In this document: positions 7,184 through 14,582 of the stretch, in pieces
How positions within the stretch are numbered: position 1 is the stretch's first letter
Layout: each line of letters opens with the position of its first letter
NCBI GenBank assembly: GCA_964415965.1
Contig: CAYQCK010000003.1
Span: 62,001-126,000 of the forward strand
DNA from: CAIKNB01 sp964415965
GTDB taxonomy: Bacteria; Patescibacteriota; Patescibacteriia; 2-12-FULL-60-25
Direction of reading: 5' to 3'
Length of the DNA stretch: 64,000 bases
The notes under the pieces: model-generated
What the model saw: only the letters and a program-made list of their open reading frames with translations
Databases searched by the model: none
What the model was told of the DNA's origin: nothing
Translations under genes and position numbers: made by a program

Positions 7184-9682
7184 TCATTCGTCCTTAGCGT
7201 CCCCGCCGACGAGCGCCACGCTCGAAAGCATGTCGCCCTCTTCCTTGAACCGCATCACCCTTACTCCCTGGGTGTCACGGCCGAGCGACGGCACGCTCTT
7301 GAACGGCAGGCGGATGACCACGCCCTTCTTGCTCATGCACAGGAGGTCGCGTTCTTCGTCCTTCGATGTGACATATGCCGCCACCACCCCGCCGGTCTTG
7401 GGCGTGACCTTCATCGTCCGGATGCCCGAGCCGCCGCGCTTCTGGACCTTGTATTCGGTCAGGTTGGTGCGCTTGCCCAAACCGTTTTCGGCGATGGTGA
7501 ATAGCTCGAGATGGCCTTTCTTGACGAGCGACGGCAGGACGATATCCATCCCGACGACGCTGTCGCCCTTTTTCTTGAGATTGATGCCGCGCACGCCGGC
7601 CGCGTTGCGCCCCATGGCGCGGACGTCCGACTCCTTGAACCGGATGGATTGTCCCTGGCTCGTCACCAGCATGATGTCGTCGGATCCGGAGGAGGGCTTG
7701 ACCCACTTGAGGTCGTCGCCTTCGTGGAGGTTGATGGCGATAAGCCCGGAACGCCTGACGTTCTCGAACTCCGCGAGCTCGGTCTTCTTAATCGTACCCT
7801 GGGTCGTGACCATCACCAGGTTCTTGGCGCCGTCCATGTCGCCCATGGGCAGGACCGTCGCCACCTTCTCGCCCGGCGCGAGCTGGAGGAAATTGACGAT
7901 GGCTTGGCCCTTGGCCGTGCGGCTCCCCTGCGGGACGTCGTACGCCTTCATCCGGAAGACGCGGCCGCGCGTCGTGAAGAACATGATGTCGGCGTGGGTG
8001 TTGGTCGAGAAGACGTGTTCGACCTGGTCCTCTTCCTTGGTCGTCAGCCCGGCCACGCCTTTGCCGCCGCGTCCCTGGGTGCGGAACATGTCCGGCGGCA
8101 CGCGCTTGACGTAGCCGTCGGCCGTCAGCATGACGAGCGTCGGCTCGTCCGGGATCAGGTCTTCGGTCGAGAACTCCCCGACCGGCGACTTGATGACCTG
8201 GGTGCGGCGTTCGTCGCCGAACTTCTCGGCCATCTCCTGGACTTCCTTCTTGATGATGGCCAGCATCTTCTTGGCCGATTTCAGGATCGATTCCAGCTCC
8301 TCGATCAGGTCCATCTTCTCCTTGTATTCCTGCTCGACCTTGAGGCGCTCAAGGTTGGCCAGCTGCTGCAGCCGCATCTCGAGGATGGCCCCGGCCTGGA
8401 TCTCGGACAGCTTGAACTTCTTGACCAGGTTGATCTTGGCCTCGTCCTTATCCTTGGATTTCTTGATGGTCGCGATGACCTCATCGATCTTGAGGATGGC
8501 GATGCGCAGGCCTTCGAGGATATGCGCCCGTTCCTTGGCCCGCGCCAGCTCGTATTCGGTGCGGCGGCGGACGACGTTCTGGCGGTGTTTGACGTACTCC
8601 TCGAGGATGTTCTTGAGCGTCAGGACGCGCGGCTGGATGCCGTCGACCAGCGCCAGCATGTTCACGTGGAACGTCTCCTGGAGCTGGGACATCTTGAAGA
8701 GCTGGTTCAGCACTTTGCGCGGATAGGCGTCCTTCTTGAGGTCAATGACGATGCGCAGGCCATCCTTGTTGGATTCGTCGCGCAGGTCGCGGATGCCCTC
8801 GATCCGCTTGTCCGTGACCAGCTCGGCGATGTGCTCGATGAGCGTCGCCTTGTTGACCTGGTACGGGATCTCGTTCACCACGATCTTGAACTGGCCGGCC
8901 TTGTCCTCGACGATCTCGGCCTTGGCCCGCATCACGATACCGCCCTTGCCCGTGGCGTACGCCTGCTTTATCTCATTGATGTCGTAGACGATGCCGCCGG
9001 TCGGGAAATCCGGTCCTTTGACGAACTGCATCAGCCCTTCGACCGTGATGTCCGGGTCATCCATCAAAGCGCAAGCCGCGTCGCAGACCTCCTTCAGGTT
9101 GTGCGGCGGGATATTCGTGGCCATGCCGACGGCGATGCCGAGCGTTCCGTTCAGGAGCAGATTGGGCAGCTTGGCCGGCAGGACCGACGGCTCCTTGACC
9201 GAGCCGTCGAAATTGGGCCGGAAGTCGACCGTGTCCTTGTCGATATCGAGCAGCAGCTCGTCGGCCAGCGTCTCGAGCTTGGATTCGGTATAGCGGTAAG
9301 CGGCCGGACGGTCGCCGTCGATGGAACCGAAGTTGCCTTGGCCGCGGACCAGCGGATAGCGCAGCGAAAAATCCTGCGCCATGCGGGCCAACGAATCGTA
9401 GACGGCCGAGTCGCCGTGCGGATGGTACTTGCCGAGCACGTCGCCGACGACCGTGGCGCATTTCTTGAATTTGGCGGTCGAACGCAGGCCGGTCTGCCAC
9501 ATCGAATACATGATGCGGCGGTGCACCGGTTTCATGCCGTCGCGGACGTCCGGCAAGGCGCGGTCCACGATGACGCTCATGGCGTAATCGAGGAACGAGG
9601 TGCGCATCTCCTGCACGATGTCGTGCTGTTCGATGTTGCCGATGTATTGGAGCGGCTGTTGGTTCTGTTGTTTGTCGGCCAT
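7184..9682 (-). CDS. gyrA: DNA gyrase subunit A
   Basis: 832 residues, normal length. It cuts and religates DNA as an A2B2 complex with GyrB. Catalytic tyrosine in AAYRYTE; the quinolone region HPHGDSAVYD keeps the serine and aspartate of susceptible enzymes. The C-terminal domain has the repeating beta-pinwheel blades and a GyrA-box-like QKRGGSG. Six bases separate it from the upstream one-helix gene and one base from the downstream gene, so it is the middle of an operon. gyrB is not in the window. Confidence 0.98.
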   Translation of the reverse strand: MADKQQNQQPLQYIGNIEQHDIVQEMRTSFLDYAMSVIVDRALPDVRDGMKPVHRRIMYSMWQTGLRSTAKFKKCATVVGDVLGKYHPHGDSAVYDSLARMAQDFSLRYPLVRGQGNFGSIDGDRPAAYRYTESKLETLADELLLDIDKDTVDFRPNFDGSVKEPSVLPAKLPNLLLNGTLGIAVGMATNIPPHNLKEVCDAACALMDDPDITVEGLMQFVKGPDFPTGGIVYDINEIKQAYATGKGGIVMRAKAEIVEDKAGQFKIVVNEIPYQVNKATLIEHIAELVTDKRIEGIRDLRDESNKDGLRIVIDLKKDAYPRKVLNQLFKMSQLQETFHVNMLALVDGIQPRVLTLKNILEEYVKHRQNVVRRRTEYELARAKERAHILEGLRIAILKIDEVIATIKKSKDKDEAKINLVKKFKLSEIQAGAILEMRLQQLANLERLKVEQEYKEKMDLIEELESILKSAKKMLAIIKKEVQEMAEKFGDERRTQVIKSPVGEFSTEDLIPDEPTLVMLTADGYVKRVPPDMFRTQGRGGKGVAGLTTKEEDQVEHVFSTNTHADIMFFTTRGRVFRMKAYDVPQGSRTAKGQAIVNFLQLAPGEKVATVLPMGDMDGAKNLVMVTTQGTIKKTELAEFENVRRSGLIAINLHEGDDLKWVKPSSGSDDIMLVTSQGQSIRFKESDVRAMGRNAAGVRGINLKKKGDSVVGMDIVLPSLVKKGHLELFTIAENGLGKRTNLTEYKVQKRGGSGIRTMKVTPKTGGVVAAYVTSKDEERDLLCMSKKGVVIRLPFKSVPSLGRDTQGVRVMRFKEEGDMLSSVALVGGDAKDE

Positions 9683-9688
9683 AGCTTC

Positions 9689-10279
9689 TTAGGGTTTGCT
9701 GGTTTCGGTTGGTTTTTCCGTCTGGACCGCCGGCGTGCCGGTCACGACCGTCTCCGGGTTGAACAGGTCGCGCGTCCCGCTCGCCGCTTCGTCGGTCCCG
9801 GACAAGACGCGCTCCATGGTCCGTCGGGCATCGGCCTGGGCGGCCGCCTGCTCCTTGATGAGCTGCATCTGCCGGCTCGCCCCGTCAGCCGCGTTCCTGA
9901 TGAGCTCGTTGCCCGTGGCTCCCTGCATCGAATCGCCGACCTCCGACGCCGTCTGGCTGGCTTCGGCCAAGGCCGGCTTGAGCCCCGCATCGAACCCTTT
10001 ATTGATTTCTGGTTTGACCGCCCACCACCAGCCGACGGCCACGATCACGGCGCAGACGGCGACGCCGAGCCACATGCTCGTGACCTGCACCGGATCCGTC
10101 GGGCGGCGTGCGGCGGCGTGGGCCAAGATGATCTGCCGCTTCTCTTCCCGGCTCAACAGCGTGCCGGACGCGTAGCTTTCCGGTTCGGGCGCGGCGATGG
10201 GCTGGATGTCGCTTGCCGGCGTCTTGGCCCTTCGGGGCGCGGCGCGGCGCGGCGCGGCGGTGGCTTTTTTTATGGGCAT
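9689..10279 (-). CDS. Single-pass membrane protein with Ala/Pro/Arg-rich tail
   Basis: 196 residues, unrecognised. The N-terminus (1-25) is Ala/Pro/Arg/Lys-rich, followed by a charged helix and one transmembrane helix at about 68-87. The remaining 110 residues are helical, Ala/Glu/Gln-rich and probably coiled coil, ending in a Thr/Pro-rich tail. A cytoplasmic basic tail with an outer coiled coil is the likely topology. It sits 18 bases after the metallo-hydrolase-like gene and six before gyrA. Codon use matches its neighbours. Confidence 0.75.
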   Translation of the reverse strand: MPIKKATAAPRRAAPRRAKTPASDIQPIAAPEPESYASGTLLSREEKRQIILAHAAARRPTDPVQVTSMWLGVAVCAVIVAVGWWWAVKPEINKGFDAGLKPALAEASQTASEVGDSMQGATGNELIRNAADGASRQMQLIKEQAAAQADARRTMERVLSGTDEAASGTRDLFNPETVVTGTPAVQTEKPTETSKP

Positions 10280-10297
10280 ACGGTTTGGGATTTCGCT

Positions 10298-10945
10298 TTA
10301 GGCCCGCTCCAAGACCATGACGACGACATCCTCGGCCGGAAGCTCCTTCTTGCTGATCTTGAGCTTGTTGGCGTCCTGGCGCTTGCATACCCCGAGCGCC
10401 TTGCAGAAAGTGTCGACTCCGGTGAGCTTGGTCTTGATGCCCGGCAGGTCGTAGTGGAGCGGCACCACGATGCGCGGTTCGATGACCGAAATGGTTTCGC
10501 TGGCCAGCTTCGAGTCCATGACCTCACCGCCGCCGACCGGCAGCAGCAGGACATCCACCTCGCCCAATTCCTCGACCTCGAAATCCGTCAGCTTGCGCTT
10601 GAGTTGCCCCAGGAAAGCGACGTTGATGCCTTCGGCCGTCAGCCGGTAAATGATGGGCCGCGCTTTTTCCCCGGCGTCGAGCGTTTTATCCTGGATGCCT
10701 TGGATGAAGACGTCCTTTATCTCGTATTCGCCGGGGTTGCTGACGACGAACGGCTTGCCCTGGATATTCTCGAGGCTGAAGCGCTTCTGGTCCTGGTGCG
10801 AAAGGAGCAAGACATCCGGTTCGACCGTGCGCGGCATGCGCAAACTCGCCTCGTTCGCGAAAGGGTCGGTCAGGACCGTCGCTTCTTTGTCGCCGCTCTT
10901 GGCTTCGATGCGGATGGTGGAATAGCCGTGCCAGAAAATCTGCAT
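10298..10945 (-). CDS. Metallo-beta-lactamase-fold protein with degenerate metal site
   Basis: 215 residues from the ATG at 10945, where the family usually begins (MQIFWHGYSTIRI); an in-frame ATG at 10978 adds eleven residues. It resembles UlaG/YtkL-type MBL-fold proteins. The usual HxHxDH motif is replaced by SHQDQKR at about 50-56, so most zinc ligands are missing, although the later VVPLHYD strand is kept. It may be a non-catalytic or altered homologue. TATAGT lies just before the ATG, which fits a leaderless start. It leads into the one-helix gene and gyrA. Confidence 0.75.
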   Translation of the reverse strand: MQIFWHGYSTIRIEAKSGDKEATVLTDPFANEASLRMPRTVEPDVLLLSHQDQKRFSLENIQGKPFVVSNPGEYEIKDVFIQGIQDKTLDAGEKARPIIYRLTAEGINVAFLGQLKRKLTDFEVEELGEVDVLLLPVGGGEVMDSKLASETISVIEPRIVVPLHYDLPGIKTKLTGVDTFCKALGVCKRQDANKLKISKKELPAEDVVVMVLERA

Positions 10946-11074
10946 AATAACTATAAGAATTCGTCGATTTTTGCCCATCTAGATTACCACGCCCGGCGCG
11001 GATAAACAACCCCGCCGCGGCCCATAAATCGGGCGCGGATCGGCCGTTTGTCAAGGCTTCCGAGGCGGGAAAAA

Positions 11075-12004
11075 CTAACTCCGGCAGAGCCTGTATTCGG
11101 CCGCCGCCTGTTCCGGCGAAACCGGGTTGATGAACAGCCCGGCGTCGAATTCGAAACCGGCCTGGATATTGCCGCGCGGGCAGAAACGGATATCGAACGG
11201 CTCGTTCCGGTCCTCGATGACGTCGTGGAAATGGAAGTTGTAGGCCAAACCCAACCGCCGGATGAGCGGCATCAGGCCGTGCAAAGCCCGGGCCAAAGAC
11301 CGGCGCTCCGCTTCGGTCGTCTGCGTGATGTTGTCTACGGCTCGCCGCAACATCAGCCTGACGCCATAGGCGAAGGGCGTGAACGGATCGGCGAAAGCGA
11401 CGGCCCTGGCGTCCCGGTAGACGATGCGCTCCGGCGTCGCCTCGGCGAGCAGCACCGCATGCGGCGACGCCTTGACCTTCTTGGCCAGGGTTTGGCGGTT
11501 GCGCCGCATCCGCTCCAGGCGGTCCGGGACGAACGGCAAAGCGAAAATCTGCGAATGCGCATGCTCCTGCGAAGCGCCGGCTTCCCGGCCTTCGTTCTTG
11601 AACACGACGACGTATCTGAAATGGCGCTGCGTCTGCCGCAGGTCCTCGACCCTCTCGGCCATCGCCCCCAGGACGCCGGCCATCTGCGCGGCGCTGAAGC
11701 ACGAGAATTTCCGGTTCGCCGTGCCCTCGACCAGGATTTCCTGATGGCCGCCCAGCGGCGACTCGGGACCGAAAACCGGGAAGGCGTTGCCGATGGCGGT
11801 TATCTTCTCCGCCCCGGAGCCGAATTCGGCCAGCACGTCCTCGTGTTCGAGGTTTTTGGGCGAAAAACGGTCCTCCATCTTCTTCGGCCCGGAGGCATGG
11901 GGACGCCCTTGGCGCTTGGGCGCGAACACGACGCAATCGCCGGCCACCGGTTCGCGCCGCAGGACAGGATATTCGACCGTTTGTTTCGCCATAATGTTTT
12001 TCAT
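11075..12004 (-). CDS. galT: Galactose-1-phosphate uridylyltransferase-like protein
   Basis: 309 residues of the GalT branch of the HIT superfamily. The active-site motif HAHSQ (compare HPHGQ of E. coli GalT), whose second histidine carries the nucleotidyl intermediate, lies near residue 175, preceded by a conserved VVFKNEGREAG strand. The first ATG (12004) overlaps the lipoprotein stop as ATGA; an ATG at 11992 is an alternative. No other Leloir gene is present, so the sugar nucleotide used is uncertain. It is the last gene of the yebC-ruvC-lipoprotein-galT chain. Confidence 0.85.
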   Translation of the reverse strand: MKNIMAKQTVEYPVLRREPVAGDCVVFAPKRQGRPHASGPKKMEDRFSPKNLEHEDVLAEFGSGAEKITAIGNAFPVFGPESPLGGHQEILVEGTANRKFSCFSAAQMAGVLGAMAERVEDLRQTQRHFRYVVVFKNEGREAGASQEHAHSQIFALPFVPDRLERMRRNRQTLAKKVKASPHAVLLAEATPERIVYRDARAVAFADPFTPFAYGVRLMLRRAVDNITQTTEAERRSLARALHGLMPLIRRLGLAYNFHFHDVIEDRNEPFDIRFCPRGNIQAGFEFDAGLFINPVSPEQAAAEYRLCRS

Positions 12005-12219
12005 CGGGGCAGGACCAGGCCGCCCATCGGCTGCAACCCCGGCTGCGAAACCATCAGGGGCGAACCGATGTTGGGGTTCAGGTTCCAATTCGCCTGCTGG
12101 CCTTCGATGACCGTGCCTTGGCTCTGGGTCGAGACGATGAAGCCGTAGCCGTCGCGCTTGATTTCGCAACCGGCGGCCAGGAGCGAAGCGGCCGCCAGCA
12201 TGAAGATTAATTTTTTCAT
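12001..12219 (-). CDS. Small lipoprotein
   Basis: 72 residues. It has a typical lipoprotein signal: MKK, a hydrophobic stretch, and lipobox LLAAGC with the lipidated cysteine at 18. The mature part is about 55 residues, polar and Gly/Asn/Gln-rich, with no known domain. The start overlaps the ruvC stop by four bases (ATGA) and the end overlaps galT in the same way, so the three are translationally coupled. Lgt, encoded at 33935-34753, would lipidate it. Function unknown. Confidence 0.85.
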   Translation of the reverse strand: MKKLIFMLAAASLLAAGCEIKRDGYGFIVSTQSQGTVIEGQQANWNLNPNIGSPLMVSQPGLQPMGGLVLPR

Positions 12220-12719
12220 GAGGTGCGGCTAGTATAATTGAAAAGCGTGGCGCCGACGATGGCGATGGCCAAGGCATCGGCCGCGTCATCGGGACGCGGG
12301 ACCTCGGCCAAGCCCAGCAAGCGTTGGACCATGCCCTGGACCTGCTTCTTGTCGGCCCCGCCCCACCCGGCGACCCCTTGCTTGATCTGGTTCGGCGTGG
12401 CCTCGACCATCGGGATGCCGGCATCGGCCACGGCCAGGACCGCGACGCCGCGCGCCATCCCGACCTTGATCGCCGTTTTGGCGTTGGTCTGGAAAAACAG
12501 CTGCTCGATGGCGACCGCGTCGGGCCTATATTCATCCAAAGCCCTCCGCAGCCCGTCGCGCGTCTCCTGGAGCCGCAGCGCGAATTCGTCCATGGCCGAA
12601 GTCTGGATGCAGCCGTGCGCTATCCACTTGATCCGGCTCCCCTCCTGCTCGACGACGCCATAACCCGTCCGGTCGAAACCGGGGTCGATGCCGAGGATGC
12701 GCAGGGGTTTGGACGACAT
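12216..12719 (-). CDS. ruvC: Holliday junction resolvase RuvC
   Basis: 167 residues from MSSKPLRILG; an in-frame ATG upstream lies inside a repeat. RuvC cuts four-way junctions as a dimer with RuvAB. Catalytic acids are in place: Asp in GIDPGFDRTG, Glu in AIEQLFF, and the DDAADALA pair at the end. Length is standard. The gap to yebC is entirely a palindromic repeat element, and the stop overlaps the downstream lipoprotein start. yebC-ruvC adjacency is common in bacteria. Confidence 0.96.
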   Translation of the reverse strand: MSSKPLRILGIDPGFDRTGYGVVEQEGSRIKWIAHGCIQTSAMDEFALRLQETRDGLRRALDEYRPDAVAIEQLFFQTNAKTAIKVGMARGVAVLAVADAGIPMVEATPNQIKQGVAGWGGADKKQVQGMVQRLLGLAEVPRPDDAADALAIAIVGATLFNYTSRTS

Positions 12720-12721
12720 TG

Positions 12722-12772
12722 TTGTAGGGGCGCATGCCATGCGCCCAGGGCGTGCGGCGCACGCCCCTACAA
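12722..12772. repeat. Palindromic repeat filling the yebC-ruvC gap
   Basis: Outer arms TTGTAGGGGCG (12722-12732) and CGCCCCTACAA (12762-12772) enclose two hairpins, GGGCGCAT/ATGCGCCC and GGGCGTGC/GCACGCCC. It starts three bases before ruvC and ends two bases after the yebC stop. It shares GTAGGGGCG arms with the repeat inside dinB. Confidence 0.85.
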
Positions 12773-12773
12773 A

Positions 12774-13499
12774 TCACGCCAAATTGGAATATACGTGCGC
12801 CACGTCATCCAGCGCCTCCAGCTCCTCGATGAGCTCCGCGACCTGGGTCCCTTTCTCCTCGTCCGTCTCGACCAGGCTAGACGGGATCCACTCGAACTCG
12901 GCGCTTTCGACGTTCAGGCCCAACTTCGACGCCGCGTCCGCGACCTTGGCCAAATCCGTCGTCACGCAGGTCACCTCGGCCGTCTCATCCAAGTCCGCGA
13001 TATCCTCGGCGCCCGCGTCGATCAGCGACAGCTCGACCTCTTCGCGCCGGTCCGCCGGTAGCCCTCCCGGGATACGCACCACGCCCTTCTTCTGGAAGAG
13101 ATAGGTCACCGAACCTTGGTTGGCCAGGGACGCACCGTAATCGGACAAGGTGTGTTTGACGTCGTTCGCCGAACGGTTGGTGTTGTCGGTCAGGCACTCG
13201 ATGATGAGCGCCGTGCCGCCCGGGGCGTACGCCTCGTACACCGGAGATTCGATGGTCGCGGCATCGGCGCCCGTACCGGCGCCGCGCGCCACCGCCCGCT
13301 CGATGGCGTCCTTGGGCATGGAAGCTTTCCGCGCCCGGTCGATGGCCACCCGGAGCCTGACGTTCATCGCCGGATCGCCGCCTTTTTCGCGGGCCGCGAC
13401 CGAAATCTCGCGCGCCAGCTTGGTGAACGACGCCGAACGCTTGGCGTCGACGGCGCCCTTGAACTGTTTCACTTTGGACCACTTGGAATGACGGGACAT
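12774..13499 (-). CDS. yebC: YebC/PmpR-family protein
   Basis: 241 residues from MSRHSKWSK, the usual N-terminus of the family; the upstream extension in frame is not coding. YebC proteins were described as DNA-binding regulators and, more recently, as translation factors that relieve ribosome stalling. The motif MPKDAIERAVARGAG and the YEAYAPGGTALIIECLTDN segment are diagnostic. The start lies 14 bases past a good -10 box, near-leaderless. First gene of the chain to ruvC, lipoprotein and galT. Confidence 0.95.
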   Translation of the reverse strand: MSRHSKWSKVKQFKGAVDAKRSASFTKLAREISVAAREKGGDPAMNVRLRVAIDRARKASMPKDAIERAVARGAGTGADAATIESPVYEAYAPGGTALIIECLTDNTNRSANDVKHTLSDYGASLANQGSVTYLFQKKGVVRIPGGLPADRREEVELSLIDAGAEDIADLDETAEVTCVTTDLAKVADAASKLGLNVESAEFEWIPSSLVETDEEKGTQVAELIEELEALDDVAHVYSNLA

Positions 13500-13512
13500 A
13501 AAGATAGCTCCC

Positions 13513-13541
13513 AGCTTAGCCGACCCGGCCCAGCTTGACAA
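13513..13541 (-). promoter_or_regulatory. yebC promoter
   Basis: On the minus strand TTGTCA (13541-13536), 17 bases, TAAGCT (13518-13513). The -35 box overlaps that of the divergent plus-strand promoter. Confidence 0.75.
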
Positions 13542-13562
13542 AGTCCGCCAGGTTGCTAGAAT
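13535..13562 (+). promoter_or_regulatory. Promoter of first Cys-rich gene
   Basis: TTGACA (13535-13540), 16 bases, TAGAAT (13557-13562). Shares its -35 sequence with the divergent yebC promoter. Confidence 0.75.
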
Positions 13563-13606
13563 CGCCAGGCTCTTTTGGCCCAACCCCAACCCGGAGACTC
13601 CGTTCA

Positions 13607-13927
13607 ATGCCCTGTGTTTTCTGCGGCCGCAGCTACCATACCTCGCCCTCCAAGGCTTTTTGCCTGGGCTGCCTGCAGCTCCTCGTGAATGTCCGCGTCG
13701 CCGAACGGTCAGACCCTGAAGATACGGTCCGCCATCTGCGGCCGCTCGTGGTCCGCGGTTCCTGCGGCTTCTGCCGCCAGGAAAACTGCGGTTGCCTTTG
13801 CAACCTATGCGGCCTCGAGCACGCCGATTGCGCCTGTACCGCGACCGCAATCCTGGCGCACTACGGCATCGGCAGCGGGGATTCTTGCCGCCCGCCGCCG
13901 CTCAAACAGGCCGAAAACTTCACCTGA
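13607..13927 (+). CDS. Small zinc-ribbon-like Cys-rich protein
   Basis: 106 residues from MPCVFCGRSY, with GGAG (13592-13595) upstream; the longer reading starts inside the promoter. Cysteine pairs CVFC, CLGC, CGFC and a dense CGCLCNLC/CAC cluster suggest two or three zinc sites. I know of no matching family. It has its own promoter and terminator, and the next gene is also rich in CxxC motifs with a near-copy of the same terminator, so the two may be functionally or evolutionarily linked. Confidence 0.75.
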   Translation: MPCVFCGRSYHTSPSKAFCLGCLQLLVNVRVAERSDPEDTVRHLRPLVVRGSCGFCRQENCGCLCNLCGLEHADCACTATAILAHYGIGSGDSCRPPPLKQAENFT

Positions 13928-13953
13928 CCGCCACGGCCAGGCCCTTCCCCAAC

Positions 13954-13986
13954 CGCCCCGACGCTCCCGCGCCGGGCGTTTTTTAA
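13954..13986 (+). terminator. Intrinsic terminator
   Basis: CGCCC/GGGCG stem with a GC-rich loop, followed by TTTTTT. Nearly identical to the terminator at 14434-14463. Confidence 0.75.
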
Positions 13987-13993
13987 ACGGAAA

Positions 13994-14022
13994 TTGACGC
14001 CTCAATCGGGCTTTGTTACGTT
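13994..14022 (+). promoter_or_regulatory. Promoter of second Cys-rich gene
   Basis: TTGACG (13994-13999), 17 bases, TACGTT (14017-14022). Confidence 0.65.
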
Positions 14023-14079
14023 GAACCGACGGACATTCGGACAATCTCACCTCTGACTGCACATCGAGGAGAACCCGCC

Positions 14080-14403
14080 ATCGACCAAGGACATTCCGCT
14101 GGGCCAGCCGCCGCACCGCCCCTGACCAAAATCACTTGCCCGAACTGCAAAGGCCAAGGCAAAATCCATCGGTTCGAAACCTGCTCGAGATGCCACGGCG
14201 AAGGTGAAGTCGGACCTTGGGAGCGCGTAGGAGGCCCGGGCGATGATCATTTCTACGGCAATCCCTGCCCTGAATGCAGCGACCCCAACCCCGACGGCGT
14301 TCGCTGCAGCCGAGGTCAAGTCTACCTCGGCCAAATGACTTGCGGCACGTGCAACGGCCAAGGCCACTATTGGCTCGACGCCGAAAAGCCGCCCGCCGCC
14401 TGA
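14080..14403 (+). CDS. DnaJ-type zinc-finger protein with apparent ATC start
   Basis: An open frame with no ATG, GTG or TTG in a sensible place. A good Shine-Dalgarno sequence (AGGAGA, 14067-14072) lies seven bases before an ATC at 14080, giving 107 residues. Four CxxC units occur: CPNCKGQG, CSRCHGEG, CPECSDPN and CGTCNGQG; three match or nearly match the CxxCxGxG repeat of the DnaJ cysteine-rich domain. Promoter upstream and terminator downstream support expression. There is no J-domain. Either AUC initiates or a G was misread in the start codon. No known function. Confidence 0.7.
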   Translation: MDQGHSAGPAAAPPLTKITCPNCKGQGKIHRFETCSRCHGEGEVGPWERVGGPGDDHFYGNPCPECSDPNPDGVRCSRGQVYLGQMTCGTCNGQGHYWLDAEKPPAA

Positions 14404-14433
14404 ATCACACATGTCCAACAGGCTTCTCACCAC

Positions 14434-14463
14434 CGCCCGACGTTCCCGCGCCGGGCGTTTTTT
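14434..14463 (+). terminator. Intrinsic terminator
   Basis: CGCCCG/CGGGCG stem (14434-14439, 14452-14457) followed by TTTTTT. Confidence 0.8.
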
Positions 14464-14492
14464 ATGTTGATACCGGATTTACTTGCTATGCC

Positions 14493-14521
14493 TTGACCTT
14501 ATCCCGATAATCCGATATGCA
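14493..14521 (+). promoter_or_regulatory. Promoter plus 5' hairpin
   Basis: TTGACC (14493-14498), 17 bases, TATGCA (14516-14521). The transcript would start near a perfect 8-bp hairpin AGCGAGGG/CCCTCGCT (14525-14548) in the leader. Confidence 0.65.
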
Positions 14522-14582
14522 ATTAGCGAGGGTAATTCGGCCCTCGCTGTACATTGACAACCCAATCTTTGGGAGACTTGTC

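Noticed and set aside
7511..11005. A 1164-codon open frame on the plus strand
   Set aside because: It is antisense to gyrA and the two genes upstream of it; high GC leaves the opposite strand free of stops. No ribosome site, no family pattern.
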